Assembly: GCA_963971425.1 (NCBI GenBank)
Contig: OZ020516.1
Span: 21,707,332-21,771,331, forward strand
DNA length: 64,000 bases
Source of the DNA: Bryoerythrophyllum caledonicum
Taxonomy: Eukaryota > Streptophyta > Bryopsida > Pottiales > Pottiaceae
Direction: 5' to 3'
Shown here: positions 33,011 through 46,048 of the stretch, piece after piece
Layout of the letters: each line of letters opens with the position of its first letter
How positions within the stretch are numbered: the first letter of the stretch is position 1
Position numbers and translations under genes: made by a program
Notes under the pieces: generated by a model
Told to the model about the DNA's origin: nothing
The model's input: only the letters and a program-made list of their open reading frames with translations
The model's database searches: none

Positions 33011-36000
33011 AAATTAATAAGAAGTGGAAGGAATATAGTGCAATATTGGACTAAGTGAGGGCTGACCTGATTATGTGTGCGATGTTTGCCTTGTGTTGTT
33101 TTTGGCTTGTCTTGCTTGATCTTCTTTGCTTGATGTGGTCCAATCTTTCCCTTCTTGTGTATAGTTTTGATATCACTATGTGAGCAAGTATTGCAATCAC
33201 ACTTTATGATAAAAAGCCATGTAAGTACTAAAATGAAAGAACAAATGAGTAGAGAGAAGGGTTTAGATATATAGCCTGTAAGAGTGGTTGGTTGGTGTTG
33301 GGCCGCACTGTTGTAATGTTCTTGACAACAATCTTTACTTGTTGAACGTGTGGGTCGTGCGAGAGGAGGACTACTGGAGATGTTATGCAGATCTAAGCTT
33401 TTCTAGATCTGGTCGGGTAAAGTTGTGAGTGATGCGATGAACAAGATCTATATACCAACACAAAGTAGCTCGCTTCCAGAACGCACTTCTACATAGATCT
33501 CAACTCCATGCTCTCGTTCAGTAGCTTGCACCTTCCAGATCTCGACGTTTGAGTCTATTCCAACAACAGAGTGCTCCTTAGAAAAACCTCCCTTCTAGAT
33601 CAAAGACATACAAGGGCTCCCACCGAGTTCAGCCACTTCTTGATGCTTGCAGTCTCTCCGAGGAGCTAAGTCCTACCTCTCCCCTCACCACAAATCTCGG
33701 AGCTCCTTACTCAGCCATTCTCGTCCAACTCTACAATATGATATCATCAATTATAAATGACTAGTGGAACCCCTGTTGTAACCGAGAAGCCAAGGGAGAA
33801 TGAAAGAATTGGAGTGTCATTGGTGAATCTCCTTTGCAAATTATTCAATGCAACAATATTTCACACAAAACATCATCTTTAAATGATGTAACTTTGCTTT
33901 TAAATGAAAAAATTAGTTGCACATATAGGAAGTATTTATAAACTTCTTCAAAAACAGCGTTGACAAGAATGCCCAAATCAACATAAGCAAAGGCACATCA
34001 GCAAAGCAAAGTAGTGGTAGTTAAGCTACTACTCTTTCTATTTGTGCACCTTCTTCCCTTTTTCTGGTAAAATCTTGGTGTGTGATCAAATAACCAATTT
34101 TTGGAATAGCAAAGGAGAGATTATATACCCATCATTTACTAAAAATACCCATCAATCACTTTAAATGCACATTATTTACTCTATATATCCAGGGTAGTAT
34201 ACTCCATATTGTCATCAAAATAATTAATTTTTTTGTCCAAAAAAGTTCATCCAAATATCACATAATTTAATTTTAATGAAACGGCTATCCTAATTTTAGT
34301 GAGTGGGCGCATTTAACCCTTTAAGGGTGAGCGACCCAATTTGGGTCGTTCTAGCACAATAATCTCAATAGCAAATGCTACATGCCACCTCAATGAAAGA
34401 CTTTAACTATGAGAAATAGGCGGAGGAAGATGGGCATCTATTGAGACAATTGCCACGAAAATTTGTGCAAGCATGGGCGAGCAACAATGATTTTCCGTGA
34501 ATTGGGTTGTGATGAAATGTACCTCATGCGTAGATGCTATTATGCATGATCCAAAACACTTGTAGATTCTTGTAGGCTAAAAAAGCTCATTGACCTTAAA
34601 AGATTAAAGGACTCTTCCAAAGGGCACATTTGATCCCTAAGGCACAATGTTCAAAAGACAAAGTGATTCCTTGAAAAGGTTTTGTTCTAAAGGATGTCAC
34701 CTTGGAACAATAAGATGAAAACTCCCTGGTATAGTAGCGGCGGATGGTCCGGACAAACACATGACATATTGTTTTCTATTATGTATAGAGATAAATTAGA
34801 GATTGATTTCATTGAAATAGACTCAAATTACTCATCATTTATGATTTCATGTAAGGTAAAACCAATAAGCTTTCAAAATTTCATAGAAAATTAATAAAGT
34901 GGTTTTAAAAAAAAATAGATGTATGATTGGCTAAAATGACAAGGTTAATAACATGAATAAATATTGTCCAACCTAACTACTCATTGAATTTCTATTCTTT
35001 TCAATTTTTGTATATTACAGTACATGCATTTTTCACATAAAAACTCCAAAATATTTGCAACTTCTAGCTATTTTAATAGCGTTGAGCTTCAGAAAATAAC
35101 AATTTAAAAAGATAAAATGATATCAAATTAAAATATTGAATAATTCATGTATTTTTAACTAATATTCAAAATTCTTCTTTTTTTAAGGATCATATATAAT
35201 GAGTATAAAATATTTTTAATGATACGTAATCATATTAATGAAATCTAAAGTTTCTACATTACAACATTTTTATATATGAAAACTTCAAAAAATTCATAAT
35301 AACACTAATTATCACATGATTAGATTATAGCAAAATCCTTCAAGAAATTAAGGATTATATAATATAATTTTGGTATTATTAAAACGTTATAATTTAAAAT
35401 CTGATTTTTCCTTGATCCATGTTGACATTTATAAAAAATGGTCACAAAGGAGAAAGAAAAGCCTACTATTACACATATATACTAGCGACTGGCGCTTGCT
35501 TTGCAAAGCATTAGTCCAACCATTTTAATGTAGTTTATATATTAAAAACTATAAAAAGGTAACATGATTCACTACATGGTTGACTGCGCAATAAACTGCG
35601 TGGTTGACTGCAGCGTGTCTTAGTTCACTGCACGATACACTACGTGGTTTGCTCTGTAGATTATGATTTTAGTAGTATGATATATATAGCATTTTTTTTC
35701 CATCATATTTTGAATAATTTTATTCTTTACTGGCTTATGCACTAGCCTATTTACCATTGCAAATCCATGGTACTATTAATGCATTTTCCAAAACTAATTT
35801 CAACTAAAAAAATATTTTTGTTAATATCTTAAATAAAAATTAACATTATGTATGTATATATATATATAATTCATTGATGGTGATGGTAATGATATTGAAA
35901 TGACTACTTTTTTTGAATGCCTCAATTAATTTGATAAAATAAAACAATCTTTTGACTAATATTATCATTCTACAGTGATTTTCAAGTCCTTTAAATTTTC

Positions 36001-36084
36001 ATCATTAAAAAAGTCAATATTTATATATGTGTAAATGTGTTTATGTATGTATATATATATATATATATAGTTAAAAGTGTAGAT
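33011..36084. other. AT-rich non-coding stretch
   Basis: No gene recognised. It contains a small inverted-repeat element listed at 34312, AT-rich sequence at 34900-35450, a GTGGTTGACTGC-type short repeat at 35575-35650 and a TA dinucleotide run at 36045-36069. Confidence 0.5.
34312..34615. repeat. TTAACCCTTTAAGG element, copy 1 (MITE-like)
   Basis: Begins TTTAACCCTTTAAGG and is alignable with 40064-40376 in GDSL intron 3. Shared words are GATGAAATGTAC, GTAGAT and CATGAT, in order. The right end (CCTTAAAAGATTAAAGG) is an imperfect inverted copy of the left end. Non-coding. Confidence 0.45.
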
Positions 36085-37293
36085 CCTTATTGTCCCCAAT
36101 GAAGCAAAGGCGGTCCTAGTGAAACAAACGTATCAGATTGTTGGATAAATATCTCGAAAAACAAGATCGAATTAACAACCTTGACTTAATAAGAGAAAGA
36201 TTCCCTAACATAGATTAATGGACTCGTAACAACATTGATAACAAACTCTCTACAAACTTTTAGATAAACCCCACAATCACACACTCACAAAAAACATGTC
36301 TTATGAGATTCCATACTGGACAATGTATGAGAAATGCTCACAAACAACTCTTCGTTGGAATTGAACAATTTCCATCATAACATGCCAAATACACACCACC
36401 ACGGACCCACGCACATGGCTAAACGCAATCCTTAAACGCCAAAACCACATACACTTTCTAGTTGTCAAAAGGCACAATAAAGCAGTATGGAAAAATCCGA
36501 AAACTAGTTGTAGCCTCAAACAAATCCCATTGCTTTTTACTCATGAGCGCCGGAACCTTCAACAACAACTCACAAGGAAACAGAGTCCCCTCATGGCTAC
36601 TTCCATGCACATGCGGAACTCAAAGATGCCATTGTAATTCCCGATTTAAACCAAACACACTATGTGTTAAAGGGCTACCATATAATGACCCCCCACCGGA
36701 CCATATAGACCCAACCCTTACTATCCAATTCATCAAATTTAAATATTGTAATGACAAATATTCACTCGAAGCAATCAAAAACAAAATAAATTAACACCAA
36801 CTATTTATTACTGGCATTGAAGCACTTGGATGGAAAGTTGGCCGCCTTATTGTCATCGCCACTGGCACTAGAGCTACCACCTTTATTTCATCAATGGAAA
36901 GCCTCCAAAAAACATTTAATATCCCCATTGACCCAATTAAAAAGACATTCACAATCATCAACACCATTGTTGTCCAACATGCGATGTCAATTCTCCTACA
37001 CAAATGCAAACTTGAAAACAACCAACCTCTCCCTGAACTACAAGATACTCCTTAAAACCTGCTACATCCCACATTACACCTTTGTAAACTAAATCTTGAA
37101 AGGGGTCCTCTAAGCCTCTCGCTTGTACTTTGTTCTAAGTTACTTGTTACTTATTACATAGTGTCTACCCTTGAGAGGAAGGAGTAGTTTCATAATACTT
37201 ACCCATGTCCGGTGGACATGGACCTAGTATTGAAACAAATAGACACTTTATTCAGGCCAGCTCTCTCCGGGGACCAGAGTTCTTCTTCTTCTT
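36085..37293 (+). mobile_element. LINE copy C, 5'-truncated 3' end of the copy A/B family
   Basis: Starts inside the RNase H/C-terminal region (KYLEKQD, matching KYLKKQD of copy B). It runs through the two C-terminal conserved blocks (36457-37055) and a 3' UTR. The UTR ends in TTCTTCTTCTTC at 37281-37293, as copy B does on the other strand. 5' truncation is typical of LINE insertion. At least five stops or shifts; the block-one frame (36462-36794) is open for 110 codons. The 5' junction lies next to a TA run. Confidence 0.8.
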
Positions 37294-38535
37294 GCTCTAA
37301 TTTTATTTGACAATCTTGCATATGTCTATTGAGAACCTCCATCTTTCCCTTGACCTAATTAATGGCAAGTAAAGGAGACCTACCTGCTTAGCGTGCTCAT
37401 TACATTAAATATACAAATACTTTGTATATTAAATGTAAAGAGCATTGTGAGTAACTGGTTAAATCATTCATACATGTTTACTTGAAACTACTGTAAATTG
37501 TTTCATGTGCTCGTGTTGATAGAAATTTGTAAGTCTTTTGGTGTGGAGATGACTCAAAAACTCTAACTTAACCTATATATACACCATGTTTAGAAGTAGC
37601 AAAGTTAGATGACCAAATAATTCTCATACTCAGACCATGTGTTTTTGGTGTATATTCTAATTTTTTTGTGAGTACAATACCACGTTGTAATAGGCTGTTG
37701 ACACATCATTTACAAACACAATCCTACATGAACTTTGGTTGTATCTCCATAGGCTACAATACAAGGTTAGAGAGAGCTTAGTATGGAGATCCTTTTGGTA
37801 TTAAGTCTTAAAATAAGAGACCTGGTCACAAGTGTTGGAGGTGAGGTAGTTCAACAAACACCTTCAATTATGGGAGTACGGATGAAGTCACAATAGTACA
37901 GTAGAATAGAGTAGCATAAAACAGAGGAGGGCAGGTGGTGATGGCTCTTCTCTGGGACCGGTACAAATTAGGTCTCACCGAACTACCAAGCCTCCACACC
38001 ATGGCCTCTATCACCACCATCTATCAATCATACATATTCAATATGCATGAGATGACCATGAACCATTTCAAATGGGAGAGAGAAAGAGGTCTTGAATTTG
38101 ACACATTTACAACCAAAAAAAAAAAAAGTGTCAATAATAGCCACATTTGTACTCTTGAAGTGAGCGATATTGCATCCCATCACAAGCATCACCTACTTCA
38201 CCTACTTCACCTCTGCATCTACATTAAGGTTGTCATGATAATATTCCTACATGATCACGTCATGTGATGTGGCCATGCATGCCAAGGCTATCACATTTGA
38301 GCTGTAGTTGGTTTGAAGGGAAGCTATTACAAGCCTGTTAGGTACCACGTACAGTTTTCTGGTATTGAACCTTCCAGACTTTCCATTTTCTTTGCAAACT
38401 CATGGTGAAGAGAATGTGCTTATAACCATGAGAGTGACATTAGAAGGGCGAAGATGCTCCTTTGAGATTGACAAAGAGGAGAAATTGATCTTTTGAAGAT
38501 TGGGAGCCTTAAATTTGTTGGACCTGTCTTTGATC
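37294..38535. promoter_or_regulatory. Upstream region of the GDSL gene
   Basis: Presumed promoter and 5' leader of the GDSL gene. No convincing TATA box at a fixed distance could be picked. The 110-codon frame at 37935-38267 matches no family I know and contains an A-run, so it is not called a gene. The first ATG in frame with the GDSL exon is at 38536. Confidence 0.3.
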
Positions 38536-41500
38536 ATGGACTTTCTGAGGGTTTCCATGAGTCTGGTGGTGGTGGTGGTGACATTGTGCATGCCTAATTT
38601 CATAGGAGGAGCAGAAGCACGGCTTCAGAAGCGAATTAACATGCCGGCGTACTTCACATTCGGAGATTCGTTTGCGGATGTGGGGACCAACAACTACCTG
38701 CCAAATGCTGGGGTGAAAGCCAATTTCCCGCCTTACGGCGAGACGTTCTTTCACAAGCCCACAGGTCGCTTCACCAATGGCCGGAACATCGTGGACATCT
38801 TTGGTAATTTTTGCAACTGAGAAAAATCTTCCATCATCTGCACAACTGAAAATCTCAACAAGCAGCCATCCCTGATATGTGATCTTCTGTAGTTTCTATC
38901 AATCATTGAGGAAAGTATTAATGTTTGCCGTTTAACATATATTGATGATTCAAAGGATCAAATGGTTCATGAGGAAGATCCACAAAATTGAAAGAGTACG
39001 CTCTTTTTTGAAAAGGAAGTTTAGAATGAAAGGAGGTCAAATTTCAGGACTTCAAAATTTGACGCTGAAATAATATAATCTCATCAAGTCACAAGGCTTC
39101 CAACTACCTTGTGCTTCTCTCCTACCCTCCAACACTAGATACCCCAAGTCTAGTTACCAGTGACATATGTTGGAACCTCAGTAATAATGATAATGAAAAT
39201 GCATTTCTCAAAATTTTATATCTAATTTTACATCAACTTTGATACAAGTTGTGGCTTTGTGATGCAGCCGAAGCAGTGGGACTGCCAAGAGCACCGCCAT
39301 ATTTGCAGCCCAATTCTTCCTTCATAGCTGGTGTGAACTTCGCCTCCGCCGGAAGTGGCCTTCTCAATGAAACCAACTTCGGTAACGTACGTATCAAATT
39401 AAATTCTCCCTGTCTTTTACCCCAAGGTGATGAAGCTATGAACAAAGTGACTTGCTGAAGGAAAGAAAGAAGAACTCCGACTAACGTGATAAAAGTGACC
39501 GTTTGTTTCCTCCACACAAGTTAGTGGAACAGAACTACTGACTTGTTGCATGTTATACGCAGGTTGTTTCCATGAGCGCTCAGGTGGATCAGTTTAAAGC
39601 TGTGCGGGTGTTGTTGCAGAACCAGCTCAGTGCCTGGGGTGCCCACAAGTTGATCTCAAAATCCATCTTTCTTGTGATCAGCGGCTCAAATGATATCGTC
39701 GAGTATCTCGCAGACCCCGACTTTCAATCTCAGAGTAACTCGTCCGTGTTCTTGTCGCTCGTTGTTGACGCGTACAGAACCACCCTCACTGTGAGTTCCG
39801 ACCCTTGTTATCATAGGCTTTATTCATTGCGATGGTGGTTTTTGATAAAGTTATCAAAAACCTTATGCCATTGTAGTAGTGGAGCACCTTCGATTATCAC
39901 ATGAAGAGAGAAAATACAAAATTGGAAAAGTGGTTGTACAATAGGTAATGCGAAAACCACCAGTAGAACCTTTCCAGGAGAGCAACGCATGAATCAAGTA
40001 TTCGTTCTGATAGTGCAACTAATATGCCACTAAGATCTAAAGAGTGCACTATTTAGATCTAACTAACCCTTTAAGGATGAGAGGCTCAAAGGTGGTTACT
40101 TTTGGAGTACTTCGCGAATTGGTGGACTGATACTTCACCTCTGTTTGATCCACCGCCTAATTTAAGTTCCTTGGATCCCTGCGCTTCCAACAGATGCGGT
40201 GAGAATGTGCTCTGGAGTCTTGTGGGCGAACTAGAGTGATGTTTACAGTGACCGTTCACAATGAAATGTACTCATTGTGTAGATAATGTAGTGACTAGTC
40301 ATGATTATAATGTACACACTCGTTGCATCTCCCAAGCCTGGTTGCAAGTGTTGTCTTTAACCCTTTAAGGCCATGAGAGCCCAAACATGGTCCATCCTAG
40401 GTGTATTTGGAGCAAGTCCGGCCTTAAAGGGTTAAAGGGTTAATGTCTCTTTGACATTTCACACTCATTGATTGACATTAAAGACTTAATAATCGAAGGT
40501 CTATGTTATTTGGAATGATTTTATAAGAGAGAAAATACAAATTGGTCAATGAGATGGTACAAGTTGCAACGTGAAAATTGTAAAATAGAACCTTTCACAC
40601 TTTTGATTGACATTCAAAACATGTTAATTGAAGGTCTATGTTGTTTGAAACGATTTCAAGAATGAGAAAATACAAACTGGTCAATGAGATGGTATAATTG
40701 GTAGTTCATGAAAGGTGCAAATAGAATCTTTCACACTTAGTGATTGACATATTAGACATGTTAATTGAAGGTTTATATTGTTTGGATGGTTTCAAGAGAG
40801 AAAATATACGAATTGGTCAATGAGATGGTACAATTGGTAATGTGAAAGCTGCAAAGAGAACCTTTTACACTTGTTGATTGACATTCAAGACATGTTAATC
40901 GAAGGTGTACATTTGATTTGAACGATTTAAAGATTGGTTTGTGATTTTGAATATGGTGTTGAACGGCAGGAGCTCTACAAGTCTGGAGCTAGGAAGGCGG
41001 TCTTGGTGAACATTGCGCCCCTTGGATGCTCACCTACAGCCAGGGCATCCAATCCTTTCAGTCCGGGGGAATGCTTCCCTCTAGGAAACGACCTTGCGTT
41101 GGAATTCAATGTTGGCATGAGGAAAATGGTTGATGCATTGAGTTTTGTTATTTCTGACTTCAAGATTGTCATTGCAGAAAGCTATGATCTTATCATGTCT
41201 ATGATCAATGACAAAAAATCACATGGTACTGTACTATCTCAATAGTTTTAAGTTATTAGTAATTTAATCCCTTGACTTTTTGTTGTTACCATATGAAGTG
41301 GTCACTTTTGGACACTACCTAACAAATTAATTATTTTTTCAAATTGTAGCGATTTTGACACAATGGATATCACCTTATGCATTTATATGGATATTACCTA
41401 GGTATAACTGGATATCACCTTGATATTTCATAAGTATCACCTAGAAAAATCTCTTGAAATTTCCAAAAAAATTGGATATTCTCCGTTTTGGATTTATTAT

Positions 41501-42113
41501 GTACAAAACCACTGCATAGGGTATAAGTAAATTAGTGGGGTAAAATAAATGTAGCACTTGAAATCTTATTGTAGTCCACTTGTGGCACTCAAATCTCAAT
41601 GTTACCAAAAACCACTAATATAGTTGTAATGTATGGTCGTGATAATGATTTGTGGTCATTAAGTGGATTAAATCAATTATTGGAATAAAAAGCAATCTAA
41701 TTTTCTCACTTAAATAGCTTGACCTAAAATAAAACATTAAAATCTAATATTTAGGATTTTTAAACTTATTCCATTTCACTGCCAAAATTTTACCAAGTTC
41801 ATGAGAATTTAGCCGATTTTTATTGTATGTTTCTCAGCTTTGAATTAACACCTCTATTTCCACAGGCTTGGATAACGTAAGTGCAGCGTGCTGTGGTGCT
41901 GGGTATTTGAATGCACAAGTGCGATGTGGGTTGCCAATGCCACCCGACTCGCTTGAGATGGAGTCCTCGTTGTGCAGACGGCCATCCAAATACTTATTTT
42001 GGGATGTCGTTCACCCAACTGAGCAAGTGGTGAAGCTTCTGTTCAAGAGCTTCTGGACAGGCAATGCTAGTGCCATACATCCAATGAACTTGAAAGCCTT
42101 GGCTTCTTTGTGA
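38536..42113 (+). CDS. GDSL esterase/lipase (SGNH hydrolase), five exons, 372 aa
   Basis: Exons 38536-38803, 39268-39386, 39563-39790, 40970-41225 and 41866-42113 join to 1119 nt. All introns are GT-AG (464, 176, 1179 and 640 bp). A secretory signal peptide covers about residues 1-28 ([19 protein letters not shown]). Block I is [17 protein letters not shown] with nucleophile Ser45. Block II is NFASAGSG (113-120). Block III is ISGSNDI with Asn172. Block V is DVVHPTE with Asp337 and His340. All SGNH catalytic residues are present and length fits the family. GDSL enzymes are extracellular serine hydrolases of lipid, cutin or acyl esters; the substrate cannot be told here. The open frame extends upstream of ATG 38536 without another ATG, so that start is chosen. 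It looks functional. Confidence 0.93.
39837..39862. repeat. Perfect 12-bp-arm hairpin in GDSL intron 3
   Basis: GGTTTTTGATAA, loop AG, TTATCAAAAACC: a perfect inverted repeat 47 bases into intron 3. It resembles a terminator stem but has no such role known in a plant intron. Confidence 0.7.
40064..40440. repeat. TTAACCCTTTAAGG element(s) in GDSL intron 3
   Basis: TAACCCTTTAAGG at 40064 and TTAACCCTTTAAGGCC at 40357 are followed by its exact inverse GGCCTTAAAGGGTTAA at 40420-40435. The last two form an 80-bp foldback with 16-bp perfect arms. The 40064-40376 part aligns with 34312-34615. MITE-like insertion within an intron; the exons are unaffected. Confidence 0.5.
40470..40945. repeat. About 135-bp tandem minisatellite in GDSL intron 3
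   Basis: Units start at GATTGACAT at 40470, 40605, 40742 and 40876 (spacing 135, 137, 134 bp). Each carries GTTAATTGAAGGT, GAGAAAATAC, TTGGTCAATGAGATGGTA and CTTTCACACTT words. There are three full units and a partial fourth that ends close to the acceptor of exon 4. Confidence 0.85.
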
Positions 42114-42233
42114 GATATTGAATCCTTGATTTAATTGGGCAGCCTGCAAAACACGATGGAGAGAATTAGTTGAACACAATTTGATATCATAACCTGCTGT
42201 AAGCACACAAGATTCTGCGAACAATGGGCATCA

Positions 42234-42239
42234 AATAAA
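42234..42239 (+). terminator. Polyadenylation-type signal AATAAA after the GDSL stop
   Basis: AATAAA lies about 120 bp beyond the TGA of the GDSL gene, a usual distance for a plant near-upstream element. Functional use is inferred. Confidence 0.4.
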
Positions 42240-45200
42240 ATCAATCTAGATCACCATACAAATTGCCTTTGATGAGTTTCTTGACAAATATTGCACACGG
42301 TCTTGCTCAATGCTTACTATAAGCCCCAGGGCACATTTAAGAACTTACGGTGAAAGTTAAAGCAAGTATACAAGTAAAAGCATAGTTGCCCCTGACGGGC
42401 CAAACACACCAACACCCCTCCCTCCGTTCCCTAAACCCTAACGTTCAAAAACATAAAAAAACTCTACAAAGCCCTAAAAATCATGTCTCAATTATGCTAT
42501 GTCTTGTAACCAACTCCGCCTTGTAGACTAACCCCCCTTGGTACCTTGTCATGGATTACCAGTGCAGAAGAAGCCCATCTTGTAGATTAACCCCGTTGCG
42601 ACCCAATTCCCATCCCCAGCTCCAAATGTTGGGAAATCTTCTTCTCTGCAAGTCTCCACTAGGTGGCTTCATCACTCTACTAGAAAGTATAGACGGGCAC
42701 CCTATTGCCGTGCGGTGGTGCCACCTCATATGCACTGAGCACATGAGTGCGGATGGGATGTCATTGGAGCCCCAACGAGACTTGATGGGCCCCACCAAAG
42801 ATAGAGTAAAACTAAAATGTGATTGAAAGAGAAAAATTATGAGCCGGTGGAAACGTCTGGGAACACTCAGGGAACGAGATAGGACCTCAAATGGGGCTCA
42901 CTTGGAACTCATTGGAAACACATTGGGAACACATGAGGTGAATCTGAAGGGATAAACAAATGGTTTGCAACCCTCCTCCCATGTTTCATCGGGGCAAGCA
43001 CATAGGGGTTGGTCAGGCCCAGCCCGAGCCCTACGCTCACGGGTTGGGGCCCAACGGAGACCCCATCCGCACATGTGTGCAGAGCAAGAGCTGAGGAGCA
43101 ACAACATTTAGGGAAGAGGGAGTCCTGGCTGGAGAGCGAAAGCCGGGGTTTGGAAGGCGGGAATAGGAGGCGGAGAGGAGGGCGGGAATGGGATACGGAG
43201 TCTGGAATCTGCCCGAGGCATCTGGCGTCGACCCCTTCGCTCATCACTACCCCGCTGATTACCGCCATACACGCATGCACAAGTTATTACCGAATATATA
43301 CCCCGAATTCTTCGAGATCTGCGGCTTCTTTTTATATCACACCAGTGCCAATGTCCACGATTGCTCGAACCAAAGAATACTTTATTGTTAGGAAAGATTG
43401 CGTTACTGATGGAAAAAGTTGCTTCACTGATAAGAATAAAATGCTTCACTGATGGAAAGAGAATGCTTCGCTGATGAGAATATAATGCTTCGCTTAAGAG
43501 ACCGAATGGTGATTTGCTGGGTGCAGATTGCGGAGGGAATCCTGCTATTGAAGATGCAGGTCGTACGTATCAACACGAAACCCTAACTTGGTGGCATTCC
43601 ACAGATTCCTCTGCAACGAAGTCAATGTTTTTGCTTCTCAAGATCGTCGTTCGTTGTTGTCGTTGTAGTCTTGTTCATGCATGGCTATGGTGTTGGAGCG
43701 ATGTCTGAGGTGAGATGTGTTTGCTAGCGCTTCATGACTATGCAGCAGAAAGATATGGCGTCTTAGTGCTGATGTGATCACTCTACTTATCTCTCCACTT
43801 ATAAAGTTTAGGCACGTTTCTCGGCCGATCGGTGGATTTTCAAGGTGCGATTTCTAAACCCTAAATTGATTGTTGTGATGGTGATCGCGTTTCAACTTGG
43901 AGGTATAGATGAGGAAGCGATGAGGCGATGAGGAAGCCAAGGCAAAATCGATAAACTCCACCAGCATTTTCAATGCAGGAAACGTTCCAACGGCACACAT
44001 TGCAATAAAAACGAAGGTCTATGTGCGCATGCATGCCACGATTTGGAGCGCCCTTTCATGTGTTTAAATTATGTGGATTTGAATTTTCTGTTACGTTGAT
44101 GGGGTTGTGTAGGCGACAGCTTTTGTGAGCAGGTACAATGGGTTCTGCTCCAATTCCGCAATGCAAAATCAGCTCCCGGGGTTTGGAGGTGAGTGTTGAA
44201 TTTGCAATCGAAATGGCTCTTTTTTTATTGTAAGAAGTTATACTTGAGATGGGCCAGGTCTTCTTTGGAAGGTTTGTTTGAAGAATTTGTACTTGAAAGA
44301 TCTAGCTTTGAAGGATGTACATGTTTGAAGGATGTCTTATGTGAATGATGTTTAATCTGAAGGATATGTAAGTGAAGAATGTGCATGTTTGAATGATGTG
44401 TATGTGCATGTGAAGTATTGTTATCTTCTCTTGACTTTAGTAGACCATGTTGTGCTTTGGGCCTTAGATGCTGCAACTTACCTTCATCGCATGAGAGACG
44501 CGTGGAGGACAGAGATCCACGAAGGAGAGAGACTTGTGGAGGAGAAAGGAAAAAGGAGATTCAAAATGGGGAGCTATTTCAGGATACTTTTGCAACATGA
44601 TGTTTTCTGTGTATTCCACAAGTGTATTAATGGATGGCATTTCAAATTCCAATCATCATTGCACCTACTTCATGTTTGAGAAGTTGCAAAATGTTCATGC
44701 AAAATAGTCATATATTGAAAGATGTTAGTTGTAGAGTCTTCATTTCAAAGGTATATATCTTGCTAAAGTTTTGTACATTTTTTGTTCTGTCAGAGTAAAA
44801 TACATGACCAAATAAATAGTCCATCACAAACCTCTAAGGTATCTTTCCAACCTATTAATATTGAGGATCGCCCTGTCCCGTTGAACTCCAAGAAATCACA
44901 AGCATTGGAGGGTCTTAGGATAAAGAAAACATTCTTGTAATGTCTAGGGGTGTAGAACACAACCATTTCCAAAAAATAGCGACTTTATTTTTGCTTACAT
45001 GAATGATAGTTGAAATTAAAATCCAAGTGGTAGATGAGATCAACATGCCTTCTTCTATTAGAAGGAATGTTTTTGGAAAATATAAAGTCTTTAATTTCTA
45101 TGCATTTTTATAAAAAACAAGAAAAAAGGGCTATTAATTGCAAGGACTTTCCTTCACTATTGCCCACCTTAAAAAATAGCACTATTCAGCTCTATAATAC

Positions 45201-46033
45201 TACTATTTAGATCTACAGTACCATGCTCAATTGCCCTAGAGTCCACCTTTTGATGTTTGAAGCACCATACCTTTTTTCCTTATGGATCCATCCAAATCCC
45301 TTCTGCAAAGCTTTTCAAAATGCCTATTCTTAATAAAAACTTCAAAAAAAATTCCAATCTTGGATTTTTAGGAACATGCCCAGACTCTCAATTGTTCCTT
45401 GGAAGGACACTTGGTCCTTTAGCAATCAACCTTTACGGTCATCAAGTTAATCCATACTAGTATATTGACCTATTGTTCCCAACGAGGTAAGGTAGCAACT
45501 TTCTTTTTCCCCCCATCCCCGTCAGGGATCCTCTATCCCCGTTCATGTTCCCGTCCCAACCCCAATCATGGATCCTTTATCCATGTTCCCATCCCTAACT
45601 TCCCGTCCCCATTCCAAACCCCGTTCCCCGTCCCCGCCTCGTTCTTAAAATCGTAACGTAAGTTAACATACTATCAACATAGTACTGAACTTGAAGATCC
45701 TATTTTTTTACTTATATTAATAAAAAAATTATTTCAATTGGTCTTGCAATGCCTTATCTTAAAGAGACCATTTTAGGGTGGTTTTGGTGAACCATACTTT
45801 GCATGATAAGCTCGTTGTATATATCCATTATAAACACTCAAAGCATTTCAATGAACATGATTTTCTATGCCAAAGTGTACATTAAATGTAGTGATTTCAA
45901 AACTATTTTTGAATTATTGCATATGCCAAAGTCCTATGTGGCCAGGTTTTGAAGATAATGCCCAACATTAGTGAATTGCAAAAGTAGAAGTTCGTGAGCA
46001 AAGGAGCAAGTTCTATCAGTTGACCGTCGGGAG
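42240..46033. other. No gene recognised; several short degenerate repeats
   Basis: ORFs of up to 147 codons at 42900-43450 are open on both strands, which is typical of GC-rich non-coding sequence. Repeats seen: ATGCTTCACTGATGGAAAG-type units at 43395-43495, TTGAAGGATGT-type units at 44265-44400, and a C-rich TCCCCGTCCC tract at 45505-45645. The rest is unremarkable. Confidence 0.45.
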
Positions 46034-46048
46034 AAACTATTTCCTTGG
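46034..46048. repeat. Left target-site duplication of the L1-type LINE
   Basis: AAACTATTTCCTTGG here matches AAACTATTTTCTTGG at 59500-59514, directly after the A-rich tail of the LINE, with one mismatch in 15 bases. A shorter match upstream (45899-45909) is a weaker alternative. Confidence 0.6.

Noticed and set aside
38536-42113. GDSL locus as a pseudogene
   Set aside because: All exons join in phase, all splice sites are GT-AG and every catalytic residue is present.
43009-43452. 147-aa plus-strand ORF overlapping 123- and 113-aa minus-strand ORFs
   Set aside because: Open on both strands, no family likeness, and includes a short repeat. Treated as non-coding.
45899-45909. AAAACTATTTT as the left target duplication of the L1
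   Set aside because: Shorter match than 46034-46048, which agrees over 15 bases with one mismatch and lies closer to the expected 5' end.
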